In this document: piece after piece, positions 9,251 through 20,149 of the stretch
How the letters are laid out: each line of letters starts with the position of its first letter
Position numbering within the stretch: position 1 is the stretch's first letter
NCBI GenBank assembly: GCA_963734125.1
Contig: CAVTGB010000012.1
Span: 1-64,000, forward strand
Length of the DNA: 64,000 bases
Source of the DNA: DATARH01 sp963734125
GTDB taxonomy: Bacteria; Pseudomonadota; Alphaproteobacteria; ATCC43930; CGMCC-115725
Direction of reading: 5' to 3'
Position numbers and translations under genes: made by a program
The notes under the pieces: generated by a model
The model's input: the letters and a program-made list of their open reading frames with translations, nothing else
Databases searched by the model: none
What the model was told of the DNA's origin: nothing

Positions 9251-9410
9251 GGTAATTCGCAGAGCAGCTCATGGCGCTAATGCGTCGTCGCAGGCGCAGC
9301 GCAGAGGCTCACCTTGCTGCCCCGGTCTCTGATTGCGATGAGCGGACCGATTTGGGGGTCGCGCTAACGCGCCGCTTGCCACGAGCCGCCGGCTCGCTTA
9401 TGGCCTTGCG

Positions 9411-11234
9411 GTGGCCGATCTGACATCAACCGACGACGACATCAACGCCGACGAGCGGCCGACAAACGCCGCCGAGCCGCGGTTGCGCGACAGCGACCTC
9501 TTTCTGATCCTGCTCGCGATGTGTGCCGGGGCGCTGGCGGGGCTCGGCGTGATCATCATCGATGCCGTGCTCGTCGGGCTGCATTGGGTGGCCTTTGGCC
9601 TGTCCGCCAACGGCCATCTTAGCGACGTCGCCGACTTGCCGCCGGTGCGGGTGCTGACGATGCCGGTGGTCGGCGGCGTTCTCGTCGGCGGCGCTTCCGC
9701 GCTATTGCGCCGCTGGCGCCCACGCCAGGTGGTCGACGCGATCGAGGCCAACGCACTGTTCGGTGGCAGGATGGCGCTTGGCGACAGCGTCGGTCTGGTC
9801 GCGGTGACCCTCTTGTCGGGCGGCTTTGGCGCCTCGGTTGGGCTCGAAGCGGCCTACACCCAGCTCGGCGCCGCGATGGGCTCACGCCTCGGCCGGCGGC
9901 TTGGCCTGCGTCGCGACGACGTACGAACGCTGGTCGGCTGCGGTGCCGCCGGAGCGATCGCCGCGGCGTTCAACGCCCCCCTCGCCGGCGCGTTTTACGC
10001 CTTCGAGCTGATCGTCGGCAGCTATACGCTGCAAACCTTGGCGCCGATTGGCATCGCGGCGTTGATCGGCGCGCTGATCGTGCGCGGGCTGAACGGCGGC
10101 AACCCGATCTTCGTCGTCTATCGCCACCTCGACCTGGCCGCCTCCGATTATATTGCGTTCGTGGTGATGGGCCTGGCCGCGGCCGGGCTCGGCGTTGTGG
10201 TGATGAAGGGGGTGACCGGCACCGAAGCGGTGTTCCGCCGGCTCGCGGTCCCGCGCTGGGCGCGCCCGGCGCTCGGCGGCGTCATCCTCGGATGCCTCGC
10301 CGTCCCCCTTCCGCAAATCCTCGGCAGCGGTCATGGCGCCATTCTGCGCGAACTCCATTCGGGTTACGATTTGCCGCTGGCGGCGGCGCTGATGGCCGCC
10401 AAGACGCTCGGCTCGGCGATCTCGATCGGTTCGGGCTTTCGCGGTGGCCTGTTCAGCACCTCGCTGTTTATCGGAAGCCTGTTCGGTACATTTGTCGCCG
10501 AGCTTTTGGCGCACCTCGCCCCCGCTATGGCCCCCGATCCCGTGCTCTATGCCCTCGTTGGGATGGGCGCGGTGGCGGCCGCCATCGTCGGCGCGCCGGT
10601 AACGATGATCATGCTGGTTCTGGAGACGACCGGCGATTTCTCGGCGACGATCGGCGTCATGGCCGGCGTCGTCATCGCGGCTTTCTCGGTGCGCCACTGG
10701 TTCGGCTATTCATTCGCAACTTGGCGGTTCCATTTGCGCGGGCTGAAGATCCGCAGTCCGCAAGACATCGGGTGGCTGGACGAGATCAAGATCGGACCGA
10801 TGATGCGCCGCGACCCGGCGGTGATCGCAGCCGACCAGTCGATCGCCGAGCTCCTCCGGCGATTTCCGCCGGGCAGCACCAAGCAGGTATTCGCAGTCGA
10901 TGGCAGCGGCCGGTTGTGCGGCACGATCGATCCGGTGGAGGCCGGTCGTCCGGGCGCCAACCAGGACACCGATACGATCGCCGAACTGGTTTCCGGACCC
11001 GTTGTCTTCCTCTTGCCGGGCGACGATCTGCGCACCGCCCTGGTGCGTTTCAGCCGGGCGGCGCAGGAGAGCCTGCCGGTTGTCGACAATGCCGAGCGGC
11101 GGCACGTCGTCGGCTATGTCAGCGAGGCTTACGCCCTGCGCCGCTATGCCCAGGAACTGGAGCGCCGGCGCAGTATCGGCGAAGACGATGCCGGGATATT
11201 CAGCCCGACCACTGGCACGACAGCCGACATATAG
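9411..11234 (+). CDS. ClC-family chloride channel/transporter with C-terminal CBS domains
   Basis: A 607-residue ClC protein. The membrane domain covers about residues 25-430. The gating-glutamate motif reads GASVGLEAAYTQLGAAMG, so the Glu is kept but the classical GREGP has become GLEAA. The GxFxP motif reads GSGFRGGLFSTSLF, so it too is altered. LPQILGSGHGAI stands in for the GSGIP region. A cytoplasmic part with two CBS-like modules (from about residue 455: IKIGPMMRRDPAVIAADQSI, then PVVDNAERRHVVGYV) follows. The start is a GTG at 9411 with a weak ribosome-binding site. It is a subfamily variant, so channel versus antiporter cannot be decided. It stands alone, 98 bases before the ABC ATPase gene. 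Confidence 0.9.
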   Translation: MADLTSTDDDINADERPTNAAEPRLRDSDLFLILLAMCAGALAGLGVIIIDAVLVGLHWVAFGLSANGHLSDVADLPPVRVLTMPVVGGVLVGGASALLRRWRPRQVVDAIEANALFGGRMALGDSVGLVAVTLLSGGFGASVGLEAAYTQLGAAMGSRLGRRLGLRRDDVRTLVGCGAAGAIAAAFNAPLAGAFYAFELIVGSYTLQTLAPIGIAALIGALIVRGLNGGNPIFVVYRHLDLAASDYIAFVVMGLAAAGLGVVVMKGVTGTEAVFRRLAVPRWARPALGGVILGCLAVPLPQILGSGHGAILRELHSGYDLPLAAALMAAKTLGSAISIGSGFRGGLFSTSLFIGSLFGTFVAELLAHLAPAMAPDPVLYALVGMGAVAAAIVGAPVTMIMLVLETTGDFSATIGVMAGVVIAAFSVRHWFGYSFATWRFHLRGLKIRSPQDIGWLDEIKIGPMMRRDPAVIAADQSIAELLRRFPPGSTKQVFAVDGSGRLCGTIDPVEAGRPGANQDTDTIAELVSGPVVFLLPGDDLRTALVRFSRAAQESLPVVDNAERRHVVGYVSEAYALRRYAQELERRRSIGEDDAGIFSPTTGTTADI

Positions 11235-11332
11235 TAAGCGCGACAAAATCGCTGGGGCATTTTCGCATGGCTGGGGTAGAGTGGCCGCAACGCTTCCCAA
11301 ACCGGGTAACATCGACCAAGGGGTAAGTATCT

Positions 11333-12430
<1,098 letters not shown>

Positions 12431-12433
12431 GAT

Positions 12434-12476
12434 CGCCCTCACCCTCCTCCGGTCGCGAACCTGGTGAGGGGCCCGT
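12434..12476. repeat. degenerate CCCTCACC inverted repeat (family C)
   Basis: CCCTCACCCTC and GGTGAGGGGCCC face each other around about 15 bases, just after the ABC ATPase stop. The same outer arms occur at 24355, 21533 and 58851. It may act as a transcript end. Confidence 0.55.
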
Positions 12477-12509
12477 GGGTCGGCCCGGGGTTGGTTTCGG
12501 GAGGTAGAG

Positions 12510-13283
12510 ATGGACGTTCGGGACAAGGTCGTACTGGTCACCGGCGCGGCCCGCGGCCTCGGCCAGGAATTCGCGAAGAGCCTCGCCGCCGCCGGCGCCC
12601 GGGTGATCGCCGCCGACATCAATGATTGCGCCGCGACGCTGGAGCTGGTGACGGCGCACGGGGGCCAAAGCATCGCCGCCCGGCTCGACGTCACCGACCC
12701 GGGCTCCGCCGAGGCGGCGGTTGCGGCCGGGCTGCAGGCCTTCGGGCAGATCGATGCGCTGATCAACAACGCCGCGCTCTACGGCGCCCTGCACGGCGGC
12801 CGCTTCGATCGGATCGAGGAGGCGGAGTGGGACGCCGCGATGGCGGTCAACGTCAAAGGGATCTGGAACTGCTGCAAGGCGGTGGTTCCGGCGATGCGCC
12901 AGCGGATCGTACAAGAGTCCGGCGGCGGCAGCATCGTCAACATCGCCTCGCTCGCCGCCACCTATGGGATGCCGTTCGGCCTCCATTACACGACCTCGAA
13001 GGCCGCGGTCATCGGCTTGACGAGAGGGCTCGCGCGCGAACTCGGCCGCGACCGCATCCGGGTCAACGCGCTGGCGCCGAGCGCGGTCCTCACCGAGGGC
13101 ACGGCCGAATTTTTCGGGGAGCGGATGGAGCGCGCGCTCGACACGATCAAATCCAGCCAGACGATCCAGCGCAACCTGATGCCGGCCGATCTGGTCGGGA
13201 CCGTGATGTGGCTCGTTTCCGACGCCAGCGGGTTTGTCACCGGACAGACGATCGCCGTCGATGGCGGCACGGTGATGCTGTGA
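12510..13283 (+). CDS. SDR family oxidoreductase
   Basis: A 257-residue classical short-chain dehydrogenase. The NAD(P) site is TGAARGLGQEF near residues 11-21, the NNAA motif follows near residue 88, and the active site is YTTSK with the upstream Ser in SIVNIASLAA. The end FVTGQTIAVDGG is typical. Asp after strand beta-2 (VIAADIND) favours NAD. It is 17 bases upstream of a second SDR on the same strand, so the pair is probably co-transcribed. Substrate unknown. Confidence 0.9.
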   Translation: MDVRDKVVLVTGAARGLGQEFAKSLAAAGARVIAADINDCAATLELVTAHGGQSIAARLDVTDPGSAEAAVAAGLQAFGQIDALINNAALYGALHGGRFDRIEEAEWDAAMAVNVKGIWNCCKAVVPAMRQRIVQESGGGSIVNIASLAATYGMPFGLHYTTSKAAVIGLTRGLARELGRDRIRVNALAPSAVLTEGTAEFFGERMERALDTIKSSQTIQRNLMPADLVGTVMWLVSDASGFVTGQTIAVDGGTVML

Positions 13284-13299
13284 GGGGGGGAGGGGGCGC

Positions 13300-14055
13300 A
13301 TGCAGCTCGCCGGCAAGGCGGCCCTGATCGCCGGCGCCGGCGGCGGCATCTGCCGGGCGATCGCGGTGGCCTTCGCCAGAGAGGGCGCTTCGGTCGCCTG
13401 CGTCGACATCGACGCTGCCGCGGCCGCGGAAACCGCGCGCCTCGTCGCCGAAGCTGGCGCCGGCGCGCTGAGCCAAACCTGCGACGTCGCGAGCGAAGGC
13501 CAAACGCGCACGGCTGTCGAGGCGGCCTACCGGGAATTTGGCCGGCTCGACATTCTGGTCAGCGGCGCTGCGCCGCACGATCGCAGCGGCCCGATCACCG
13601 AGATCACCCCCGCCGATTGGCAACAGGTGCTCGATATCAACCTGACCGGCGCCTTTCTCTTGAGCCGCGCGGCCTTGCCCCTGATGATCGCCGGCGGCGG
13701 CGGATCGATCATCTTTATCGCCTCGCAACTGGGCCGCGTCGGCAGCGCCGGGCGCGCCGCCTATTGCGCGACCAAGGGCGCCCTCATACAGCTCGCCAAG
13801 GTCATGGCGATCGACCATGCCGCGCAGAACATCCGGGTCAACACCTTGTCGCCCGGCGCGGTCGAGACCCAGCGCACGCTCAACCGCTATGGCTCTTTCG
13901 GCGCCGCGCGCGCGGCGATCGGGCCAAAGCACCTCACCGGCCGCCTCGGCCGCCCCGACGAGGTCGCCGGCGCCGCCGTCTTCCTCGCCAGCGACGCGGC
14001 GAGCTTTGTCACCGGCAGCGACCTCCTGGTCGACGGCGGCTATACGGCGATCTGA
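13300..14055 (+). CDS. SDR family oxidoreductase
   Basis: A 251-residue SDR with the nucleotide site in IAGAGGGICRAIAVAF, Asp after beta-2 (VACVDIDAAA), ISGAAP-like LVSGAAPHD in place of NNAG, and catalytic Ser/Tyr/Lys in IFIASQLGRVG and YCATKGALIQLAK. The end is FVTGSDLLVDGGYTAI. It starts 17 bases after the previous SDR behind a G-rich ribosome-binding site. The pair shares only family-level similarity and is not a recent duplication. It converges on the phosphoesterase gene 8 bases away. Confidence 0.9.
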   Translation: MQLAGKAALIAGAGGGICRAIAVAFAREGASVACVDIDAAAAAETARLVAEAGAGALSQTCDVASEGQTRTAVEAAYREFGRLDILVSGAAPHDRSGPITEITPADWQQVLDINLTGAFLLSRAALPLMIAGGGGSIIFIASQLGRVGSAGRAAYCATKGALIQLAKVMAIDHAAQNIRVNTLSPGAVETQRTLNRYGSFGAARAAIGPKHLTGRLGRPDEVAGAAVFLASDAASFVTGSDLLVDGGYTAI

Positions 14056-14063
14056 TTGCCGGC

Positions 14064-14832
14064 TCAGCCTTCCAGCAGCTCCAACATCGCGCCGTCGGGG
14101 GCGAAGGCGGCGGCCAGGAGCGGTCCGCCGCGCCCGGCGCCGGCGTCGAGCGAGACGGCGAATTCAGCTTCGACCAGACCGCGCTGTTGCCGGTCGAAGC
14201 CGCGGATCGACCCGGCCAAAGCCGTTGAACGGCGTGGCCAGATCGAGGATGTCGCGCCCGCCCCACCAGAAGGCGTCGCCCTGGAGCGCGAGCGGGCGCG
14301 CCGCATCGACCCCGGCATGGACAAACAGCAGCCGCTCGTCGTCGCTGACCGCGGCATGGCGCAGCGTGGCGAGCAGCATCCGGTGGCCCGGCGCGGCGTT
14401 CATCGCGCTGCGCAAGGCGCTGGTCCACCTTGTGATCGTCTGCGGCCCGTCACGGCTTGCCGCAAAGCCCTGCCGCAACTCCCCGCCATAGGCGCGCACC
14501 GTCGCCTCGACACCCTCGCGCACCATCCAGGCGAGAACGTCGCCGGGATTGGCGGCAAATTGCAGCTGCAGCAGTTTTTGCCACATCTCTTCTTGCGCGC
14601 CGCGCAAGAACACCGCGTCGCAGGCGAAGCTGAGCGGCCGCGCGAGGACGCGGCGGCGAAAGTCGAGCAACTCGTCGATCGTCGCGGCGACCGCGCTGCC
14701 ACGGCCCAGGTAATTCCCGAGATAGACGATCCGGTCGCCGTCGCGGAACCGCTCGGCGATGCGGTCATGCAGCCGGCCGAGGCGCTCCGCCTCGCCATGG
14801 ATCGAGGCTACCGCCCAGATCCGCCGCGCCAT
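14064..14832 (-). pseudogene. metallophosphoesterase-like protein with altered metal ligands; one frameshift
   Basis: The N-terminal 200 or so residues have the layout of a PPP-type Ser/Thr phosphatase, but the signature residues are changed. D-x-H-G is SIHG (Ser10), GDYVDRG is GNYLGRG (Asn40), and GNHE is GAQEE (Ala79-Gln80); only the late FVHAGV is kept. A one-base insertion at about 14200-14211 shifts the frame. The continuation RGFDRQQRGLVEAEF to AMLELLEG is found in the next frame and ends at 14064. Removing the base gives 255 residues. Either it binds a ligand without phosphatase activity, or it is a decaying gene. It lies 84 bases after carD on the same strand. Confidence 0.7.
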
Positions 14833-14916
14833 CCGCAATCGGGCAAATTTCTCGTCTGCGGCGCGACCCTGCACCGGCCCGCGCTCCGGCGCGGATTTAT
14901 TCGCCCGGCCCCCTGT

Positions 14917-15414
14917 TCAGGCCGCCAGCATCTGCTCGACGCGCTGGGTCGCGGTCATCTCGTCGATCCGTTCGACCGCGGCGTATTCGCGCACGAACCG
15001 GTCGAGTGCCGCCTGGTAGATCTGGCGCTCGCTGTAGGACTGCTCGGGTTGGCCGGTATTGCGGAACAGGTCGCGCACCACTTCGGCGATCGAGGCGGGA
15101 TCCCCCGAGGCGATCTTGGCCTGGTACTCCTGCGCCCGCCGGCTCCACATCGTGCGCTTGGCGCGCGAGCGACCGCGCAACTTGCCGAGCGCGACGTCCA
15201 TCTCCTTGTGGCTCGACAGCTTGCGCAGCCCGGAGACCTTTGCCTTCCCCAGCGGCACCCGCAACGTCATGCGGTCCTTGTCGAAATTGACGACGAAGAC
15301 GCTCAGCGTGTCGCCGGCGATTTCCTGCGTCTCGATCGCGGTAATCTTGCCGACGCCGTGGGTGGGATAAACCACAAGATCGCCGGTGGCGAATGGTACC
15401 TTCTCGGCCGTCAT
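14917..15414 (-). CDS. CarD family transcriptional regulator
   Basis: A 165-residue protein. The N-terminal RNA-polymerase-interacting Tudor-like domain is seen in FATGDLVVYPTHGVGKITAI and NFDKDRMTLRVPLGKA. A helical C-terminal DNA-binding domain follows (SSHKEMDVALGKLRGRSRAK, then TMWSRRAQEYQAKI). CarD stabilises open complexes at housekeeping and rRNA promoters. The start was set at the ATG of MTAEKVPFATGD, which matches the family; the frame stays open upstream but that part is not CarD-like. FdxA lies upstream on the same strand, an arrangement common in alphaproteobacteria. Confidence 0.93.
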   Translation of the reverse strand: MTAEKVPFATGDLVVYPTHGVGKITAIETQEIAGDTLSVFVVNFDKDRMTLRVPLGKAKVSGLRKLSSHKEMDVALGKLRGRSRAKRTMWSRRAQEYQAKIASGDPASIAEVVRDLFRNTGQPEQSYSERQIYQAALDRFVREYAAVERIDEMTATQRVEQMLAA

Positions 15415-15565
15415 ATTCGTCTCTCGCGCAACCGACCCGACCGGCTCTAATACGACGCATGTCGGTGCCGCCGACCGTGAGGCCACCGTTCACCACCTCA
15501 ACGAAGAGCACGGAACCGAGGGGGGATGCGCCGTTAGTGCCTAATTAACACATACCACAAAATGC

Positions 15566-15599
15566 CGGGCCGGGCCAGCACATCAGCCATGCCGGCCCG
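15566..15599 (-). terminator. hairpin downstream of fdxA, possible terminator
   Basis: CGGGCCGG (15566-15573) and CCGGCCCG (15592-15599) pair perfectly around an 18-base loop. Read on the minus strand, the stem is followed by ATTTTGTGG, a short T run. It lies 37 bases after the fdxA stop and before carD, so it may separate the two transcripts. Confidence 0.4.
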
Positions 15600-15635
15600 A
15601 CAGGGCCAGCGCCGCCAATTGCGCAGCAGGCGCGC

Positions 15636-15971
15636 CTAGCGGCCGCCGGGGTTGGGGCTGAAGAATTTCTCGAACTTGCCCTCGACCCCCCGCCATTCGT
15701 CGGCATCCTCCGGAGGGGGTTTCTTGCGGGTGATGTTGGGCCAGGCCGCCGCGTATTCGCGATTGAGCTCCAACCACCGCTCTGCCACCGTCTCGCTGTC
15801 GGGAATGATTGCTTCGACCGGGCATTCGGGTTCGCATACCCCGCAATCGATGCACTCGTCGGGATGGATGACGAGCATGTTCTCGCCCTCGTAGAAGCAA
15901 TCGACCGGGCACACCTCGACGCAATCCATTAACTTGCATTTGATGCAGGCTTCGGTGACGACGTAGGTCAT
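15636..15971 (-). CDS. fdxA: seven-iron ferredoxin FdxA
   Basis: A 111-residue ferredoxin. Cys9, Cys17 and Cys50 fit the [3Fe-4S] cluster, and Cys21, Cys40, Cys43 and Cys46 the [4Fe-4S] cluster (ECIDCGVCEPECPVEAI). The C-terminal half (SETVAERWLELNREYAAAWP) is the typical alphaproteobacterial FdxA extension. It is a general low-potential electron carrier. The Rieske oxygenases in this window have no ferredoxin beside them, but a direct link to FdxA would be speculation. Confidence 0.95.
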   Translation of the reverse strand: MTYVVTEACIKCKLMDCVEVCPVDCFYEGENMLVIHPDECIDCGVCEPECPVEAIIPDSETVAERWLELNREYAAAWPNITRKKPPPEDADEWRGVEGKFEKFFSPNPGGR

Positions 15972-16237
15972 GATGTCGGGTTCTGCTCCTCGGGTTCATC
16001 GCCGTTTTGCGCACGGATTATATGGTGATAAACCGCGCGCGGTTCCGCTGATTTGCCACCTTGCCTAGCACGCGTCTTGCCGCAGGGGCAAGCCCATGCC
16101 GGCGAATGGCCCGGGGTATTTGCGGCGCGGACGCGTTGCGCGCCCAGACCCCCGGGCGGATCGGCAAAAATCCGGCGAAATTTATCCCGGTGTGGCACGT
16201 TATTGCGCCGACGCCCCACCTCAGCCCTGGATCCCTC

Positions 16238-17416
16238 GTGCGCAAACGCGGCAGAATCGTCCTCCTGCATTTCGTCGGCCAGATGCCGCTGGCGGGCATC
16301 GCCTGGCAGGCGGTGAATTATCTCGTTGGGCTGGAAAAACTCGGCTACGACGCGTGGTATGTCGAGGATCACGGCGCCAATCCCTACGATCCGCGGATCG
16401 GCAGCGTGGTCATGGATTGCGGCTACAATCTACGCTATCTGCAGGGCGCGATGGAGGGCCACGGCTTTGCCGGACGCTGGGCGTATTGGGACGCGATCAA
16501 CGATGTCTATCACGGGCTCTCGCGCGAGCGGGTGCGCGCCCTCTGCGCCGAGGCCGACGGCCTGATAAATTTGTGCGGCGCGACCCGGCTGCGCGAGGAT
16601 CACCTGCGCTGCCCGGTGCGCATCATGATCGACACCGACCCGGTCTACGAGCAGATCAAATACGCCACGGCCGACGCGGCGGCCCGCACCTATCTCGACG
16701 CCCATACGCATTTCTTCACCTATGGCGCTAATCTGGGTACCGATGCCTGCCGGATTCCGCTGTGCGGCATTCCGTGGCGCGCGACCCGGCCGCCCGTCGA
16801 TCTCGATCTGTGGCCGCCGGCTCCCGGCGCATCGGATGGGGAGGCGCCGCGCCACTTCACGACGATCGCGACCTGGGAGAACCGGGGAAAGAACATCGAG
16901 TTCAATGGCGCCACCTATCTGTGGTCGAAACACGTCAATTTCCTCAAATTCCTCGATTTGCCAAAGCACCGGCCGCAAACCTTGTTTCAGATGGCGATGC
17001 TCCCGCCCGACGATAGGGTGCGCCGCATGGTCGAGGAGGCCGGCTGGAGCCTCGTCGATCCGCGCCCCGTTTCGGCCGACATGGCGCGCTACCAGCGGTT
17101 TGTCGCCGGCTCGCGCGGCGAGTTCACGGTAGCCAAGGACATCTATGTCAGGCCGAACAGCGGCTGGTTCAGTGACCGCGCGGTGTGTTACCTCGCTTCC
17201 GGTCGCCCGGTCGTGACGATGCGGACCGGCTTCACCAGCTTCTGCCCGGTTGGACGCGGCTTGTTCGATTACGCGAGCCACGAAGAAGCACTGGCCGCGA
17301 TCGACGCGATCGAGGCGGATTATGCCCGCCACGGCCGCGCTGCGCGCGAACTGGCCGGCGACTATTTCGCCGCCGACCGGGTGATCGGCACGCTATTGAC
17401 CGAGGCCGGGCTGTGA
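16238..17416 (+). CDS. glycosyltransferase-like protein (GT-B type)
   Basis: About 392 residues from the GTG chosen. The N-terminus RIVLLHFVGQMPLAGIAWQA with VNYLVGLEKLGYDAWYVED looks like the first Rossmann strand of a GT-B glycosyltransferase. The C-terminal half carries FTTIATWENRGKNIEFNG and then FTVAKDIYVRPNSGWFSDRA and CYLASGRPVVTMRTGF, the sugar-nucleotide-binding side. The donor is not identifiable. The frame is open to 16061, but residues before the GTG at 16238 do not look native. It heads the envelope-glycan block; the next gene starts 130 bases downstream. Confidence 0.7.
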   Translation: MRKRGRIVLLHFVGQMPLAGIAWQAVNYLVGLEKLGYDAWYVEDHGANPYDPRIGSVVMDCGYNLRYLQGAMEGHGFAGRWAYWDAINDVYHGLSRERVRALCAEADGLINLCGATRLREDHLRCPVRIMIDTDPVYEQIKYATADAAARTYLDAHTHFFTYGANLGTDACRIPLCGIPWRATRPPVDLDLWPPAPGASDGEAPRHFTTIATWENRGKNIEFNGATYLWSKHVNFLKFLDLPKHRPQTLFQMAMLPPDDRVRRMVEEAGWSLVDPRPVSADMARYQRFVAGSRGEFTVAKDIYVRPNSGWFSDRAVCYLASGRPVVTMRTGFTSFCPVGRGLFDYASHEEALAAIDAIEADYARHGRAARELAGDYFAADRVIGTLLTEAGL

Positions 17417-17546
17417 GCCGCGACGCTGCCCTTTTTTCGGGCAATTCGGCTTGACAGAGGGCAGGCGCCCGGCGCAAACGACGGTCCGAAAAATTCCAGC
17501 CCGCCCGTTAACCGCCAGTTAGCCCGCTAACCGCTAGATAGAGAGC

Positions 17547-19282
17547 ATGCATTTTGTCGACACGTTGCGTCGGGCGCGGTTGGCATTGTCCGCAGGCGCC
17601 AGCCCCGGGACACGACTGCACGCCCGCGACATCGACGGGATCTGGGACCGCCTCGCCTGGCTGACGCTCGCCGCCGCTGCGATCCTCGTCCTCTTCACGT
17701 TCAGAGATTACGGCGTCACCTGGGATGAAGACGCCCATAACTGGTACGGTAATCTAGCGCTCGATTACTATCTCTCGCTGTTTGCCGACCAGCGCGCCCT
17801 GCACTGGGCCGATCTCTACAATTACGGCGCCGGGTTCGACATGGTGGCAGCGGCGCTCAACCGGTTCTCGCCGCTCGGGGTTTACGAAACCCGCCATCTG
17901 CTCAATGGGTTGGTCGGTATCGTCGGCCTCGCCGGCTGCTGGAAGCTGGGCCGGGCGCTGGGCGGATCGCGGGCCGGGTTTTTCGCGCTCCTCTTCCTGC
18001 TGCTGACCCCAAATTATTACGGACAGATGTTCAACAACCCGAAGGACATCCCGTTCGCGGTCGGCGGCGTGTGGGCGAGCTATTACATGGTGCGCATCCT
18101 GCCGTCCCTGCCGCGCCCGCCACTGCGGCTCGCCGTCAAGATGGGGGTGGCGATCGGGCTTGCGCTTGGTGTGCGGGTCGGCGGGCTGTTGTTCTTGTGC
18201 TATCTCGGGCTGCTCCTGGTCCTGTCGGCGGGGTGGCAGGGGGTGGCGGCGCGCCGGCTGTCGGTCGCGCTCGCCGCAGGCTGGACGAGCCTCCTCCGCG
18301 TGCTGCTGCCGGCCGCGGCGATCGGGATTGCGGTCATGCTGGTGTTTTGGCCGTGGGGACAGCATGACCCGATCGACAATCCGCTGCGGGCCCTGGCCGC
18401 CTTCTCGCATGAAACATTCCCCTTCTACACCTTGTTCGATGGCCGCTTTGTGCCGGCCAGCGATCTGCCCTGGGAATACCTGCCGACCTATATCCTGGTG
18501 GCGCTCCCCGAACTGATTCTGGTGCTGCTGCTTGCCGCGGTCGCGCTGGTCCCGATCGGGCTGATCCGGCAGGGTCTCGGACGGCGCGAGGTCGTGCTCG
18601 GCGTTTTCCTGTTGGGGTTTACGATCGTCTTCCCGATAGCCTATGCAATCCAGATCAAGGCAGTGCTGTTCGACGGCATGCGCCATTTCATTTTTGTGTT
18701 GCCGCCGATCGCCGTTGCCGCCGCGCTGACCATGGATCGCGCGGTGGGACGGCTGTCCGAAGTGACGTATCGGCAGGCGATCTACGCGGCGCTCGGTATT
18801 TATGGCATGGCGCATGTGACGACGATGGTGCTGCTGCACCCCGATCAATACGTCTATTACAATGCATTCGTCGGGGGAGTCGAAGGAGCGCAGCGCAAGT
18901 TCAAGACCGATTACTGGGCCAATTCCTATGCCGAGGCGGTCCGCGGGCCTCAAATCTTATCTGCAAAACGAGTACGGCGTTAATTTCGAGGAACGACGAG
19001 TTCACCGTCGCGGTATGCGGGCCGCCGATTTCCGCCGCATATTATTTCCCCAGCAATTTTCGCTTCACGCATCGGCGTGACCAGGCCGATTTCTTCATCG
19101 CCTTCACCAAGGACAATTGCGACCGGGCGCTGCCGGGCCGCGAGATCTATCGCGTCGAGCGGATGGGGGCACTGCTCTCGGTGGTGCTCGATCGGCGCGA
19201 CGTCCTCGCCGATGCGCGGGTTGCCGCGCGCCCGCTGGCGCACGCCCCGCAGCGCCGCCCGCCGGTTTCCGCCTATCCGTGA
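17547..19282 (+). pseudogene. GT-C (PMT/ArnT-like) membrane glycosyltransferase with two frameshifts near the 3' end
   Basis: The first 470 residues form a membrane protein with about 10-12 helices. The luminal acidic motif typical of GT-C enzymes is seen early (DYGVTWDEDAHNWYGN). GT-C enzymes move a sugar from a polyprenyl-phosphate carrier to lipid A, protein or glycan. Near 18948 and 18994 there are two single extra bases. Removing them joins YWANSYAEAVRG to LKSYLQNEYGVNFE and then DEFTVAVCGPPISAAYYFPS through to VSAYP, giving 577 residues. As it stands, translation stops near 18983 and loses the periplasmic C-terminal part. The partners (polyprenyl-phosphate GT2, small flippase) follow directly. 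Confidence 0.8.
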
Positions 19283-19379
19283 GCCTTGGCATTGGCCGAA
19301 ATCCAGCCGGAATAGAGCAGCGGCGCATCGCGTTCTGATCTCGCGTTAGCCCGCTGAGCACGCACCCCGGAGATCTCGC

Positions 19380-20149
19380 CTGGACCGCGCCGAATACGAC
19401 AAGCTCGACCGAACCGAGGAACGGATGTGGTGGTTCGCGCGCAACCCATGCGAACCTGCTGCTGCTCTATCGGGCGATCGGCGGATCGGCAGCCGCTCGG
19501 GAGCCGCTGCTCGATGCGGGATGCGGTACGGGCGGCTTCTTGGCCCGGCTGGCTGCGGATTATCCCGACCGCCGCATCATCGGCATCGATTCCGACAGCA
19601 CCGCCTGCGCCCGGGCGGCGGCGAAAAGCGGGTGCCCGGTCTGCGCCGGGTCGGTCAACGCGCTGCCGTTTGCCGATCGCGCGCTCGGCGCGATCTTCAG
19701 CGCTGATGTGCTGTGCCATCGCGATGTCGATGAGCGCGCGGCGTTGGCGCAGTTTCACCGCTGTCTGGTGGATGGCGGCGTGCTGGTTCTCAACCTGCCG
19801 GCTTACCGCTGGATGCTGTCGCGGCATGATGCGGCGGTTTACAATGTCCGGCGCTACACAAGGCGCCGGCGTCGCGCGGCTCCTCGATGCGGCGGGGTTC
19901 CGGCTGCTCTTTGCCACTTATTGGAATATCGTGCTGTTCCCGATCATGGTGTTGACCCGCAAGCTGGTGCCCCAGGGAAGGCGCGCCACCAGCGATGTGC
20001 GGCTCTATCCGGCGCCGGTCGAGGCATTGTGCCGTGCCGCGACCGGGTTCGAGCGCGCGCTGTTGCGCTGCGGCATGCGGTTTCCCTGCGGCGGCTCGCT
20101 GATCGCGGTCGCCACAAAAGAGGCGATCGAAGGGGGCGGGCATGTCTGA
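19380..20149 (+). pseudogene. class I SAM-dependent methyltransferase, two frameshifts
   Basis: Removing single extra bases near 19443 and 19867 gives about 255 residues. The N-terminus is YDKLDRTEERMWWFAR, SAM motif I is LLDAGCGTGGFLARLA, the acidic motif II is RIIGIDSDS, and the later region FSADVLCHRDVDERAALAQF with DGGVLVLNLPAYRWML leads to AGFRLLFATYWNIVLFP. The wide-spread WWF-type N-terminus occurs in methyltransferases of polysaccharide and lipid clusters. No ATG fits; a CTG at 19380 or an upstream start lost to another error is possible. The stop overlaps the start of the GT2 gene by eight bases. Confidence 0.75.
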
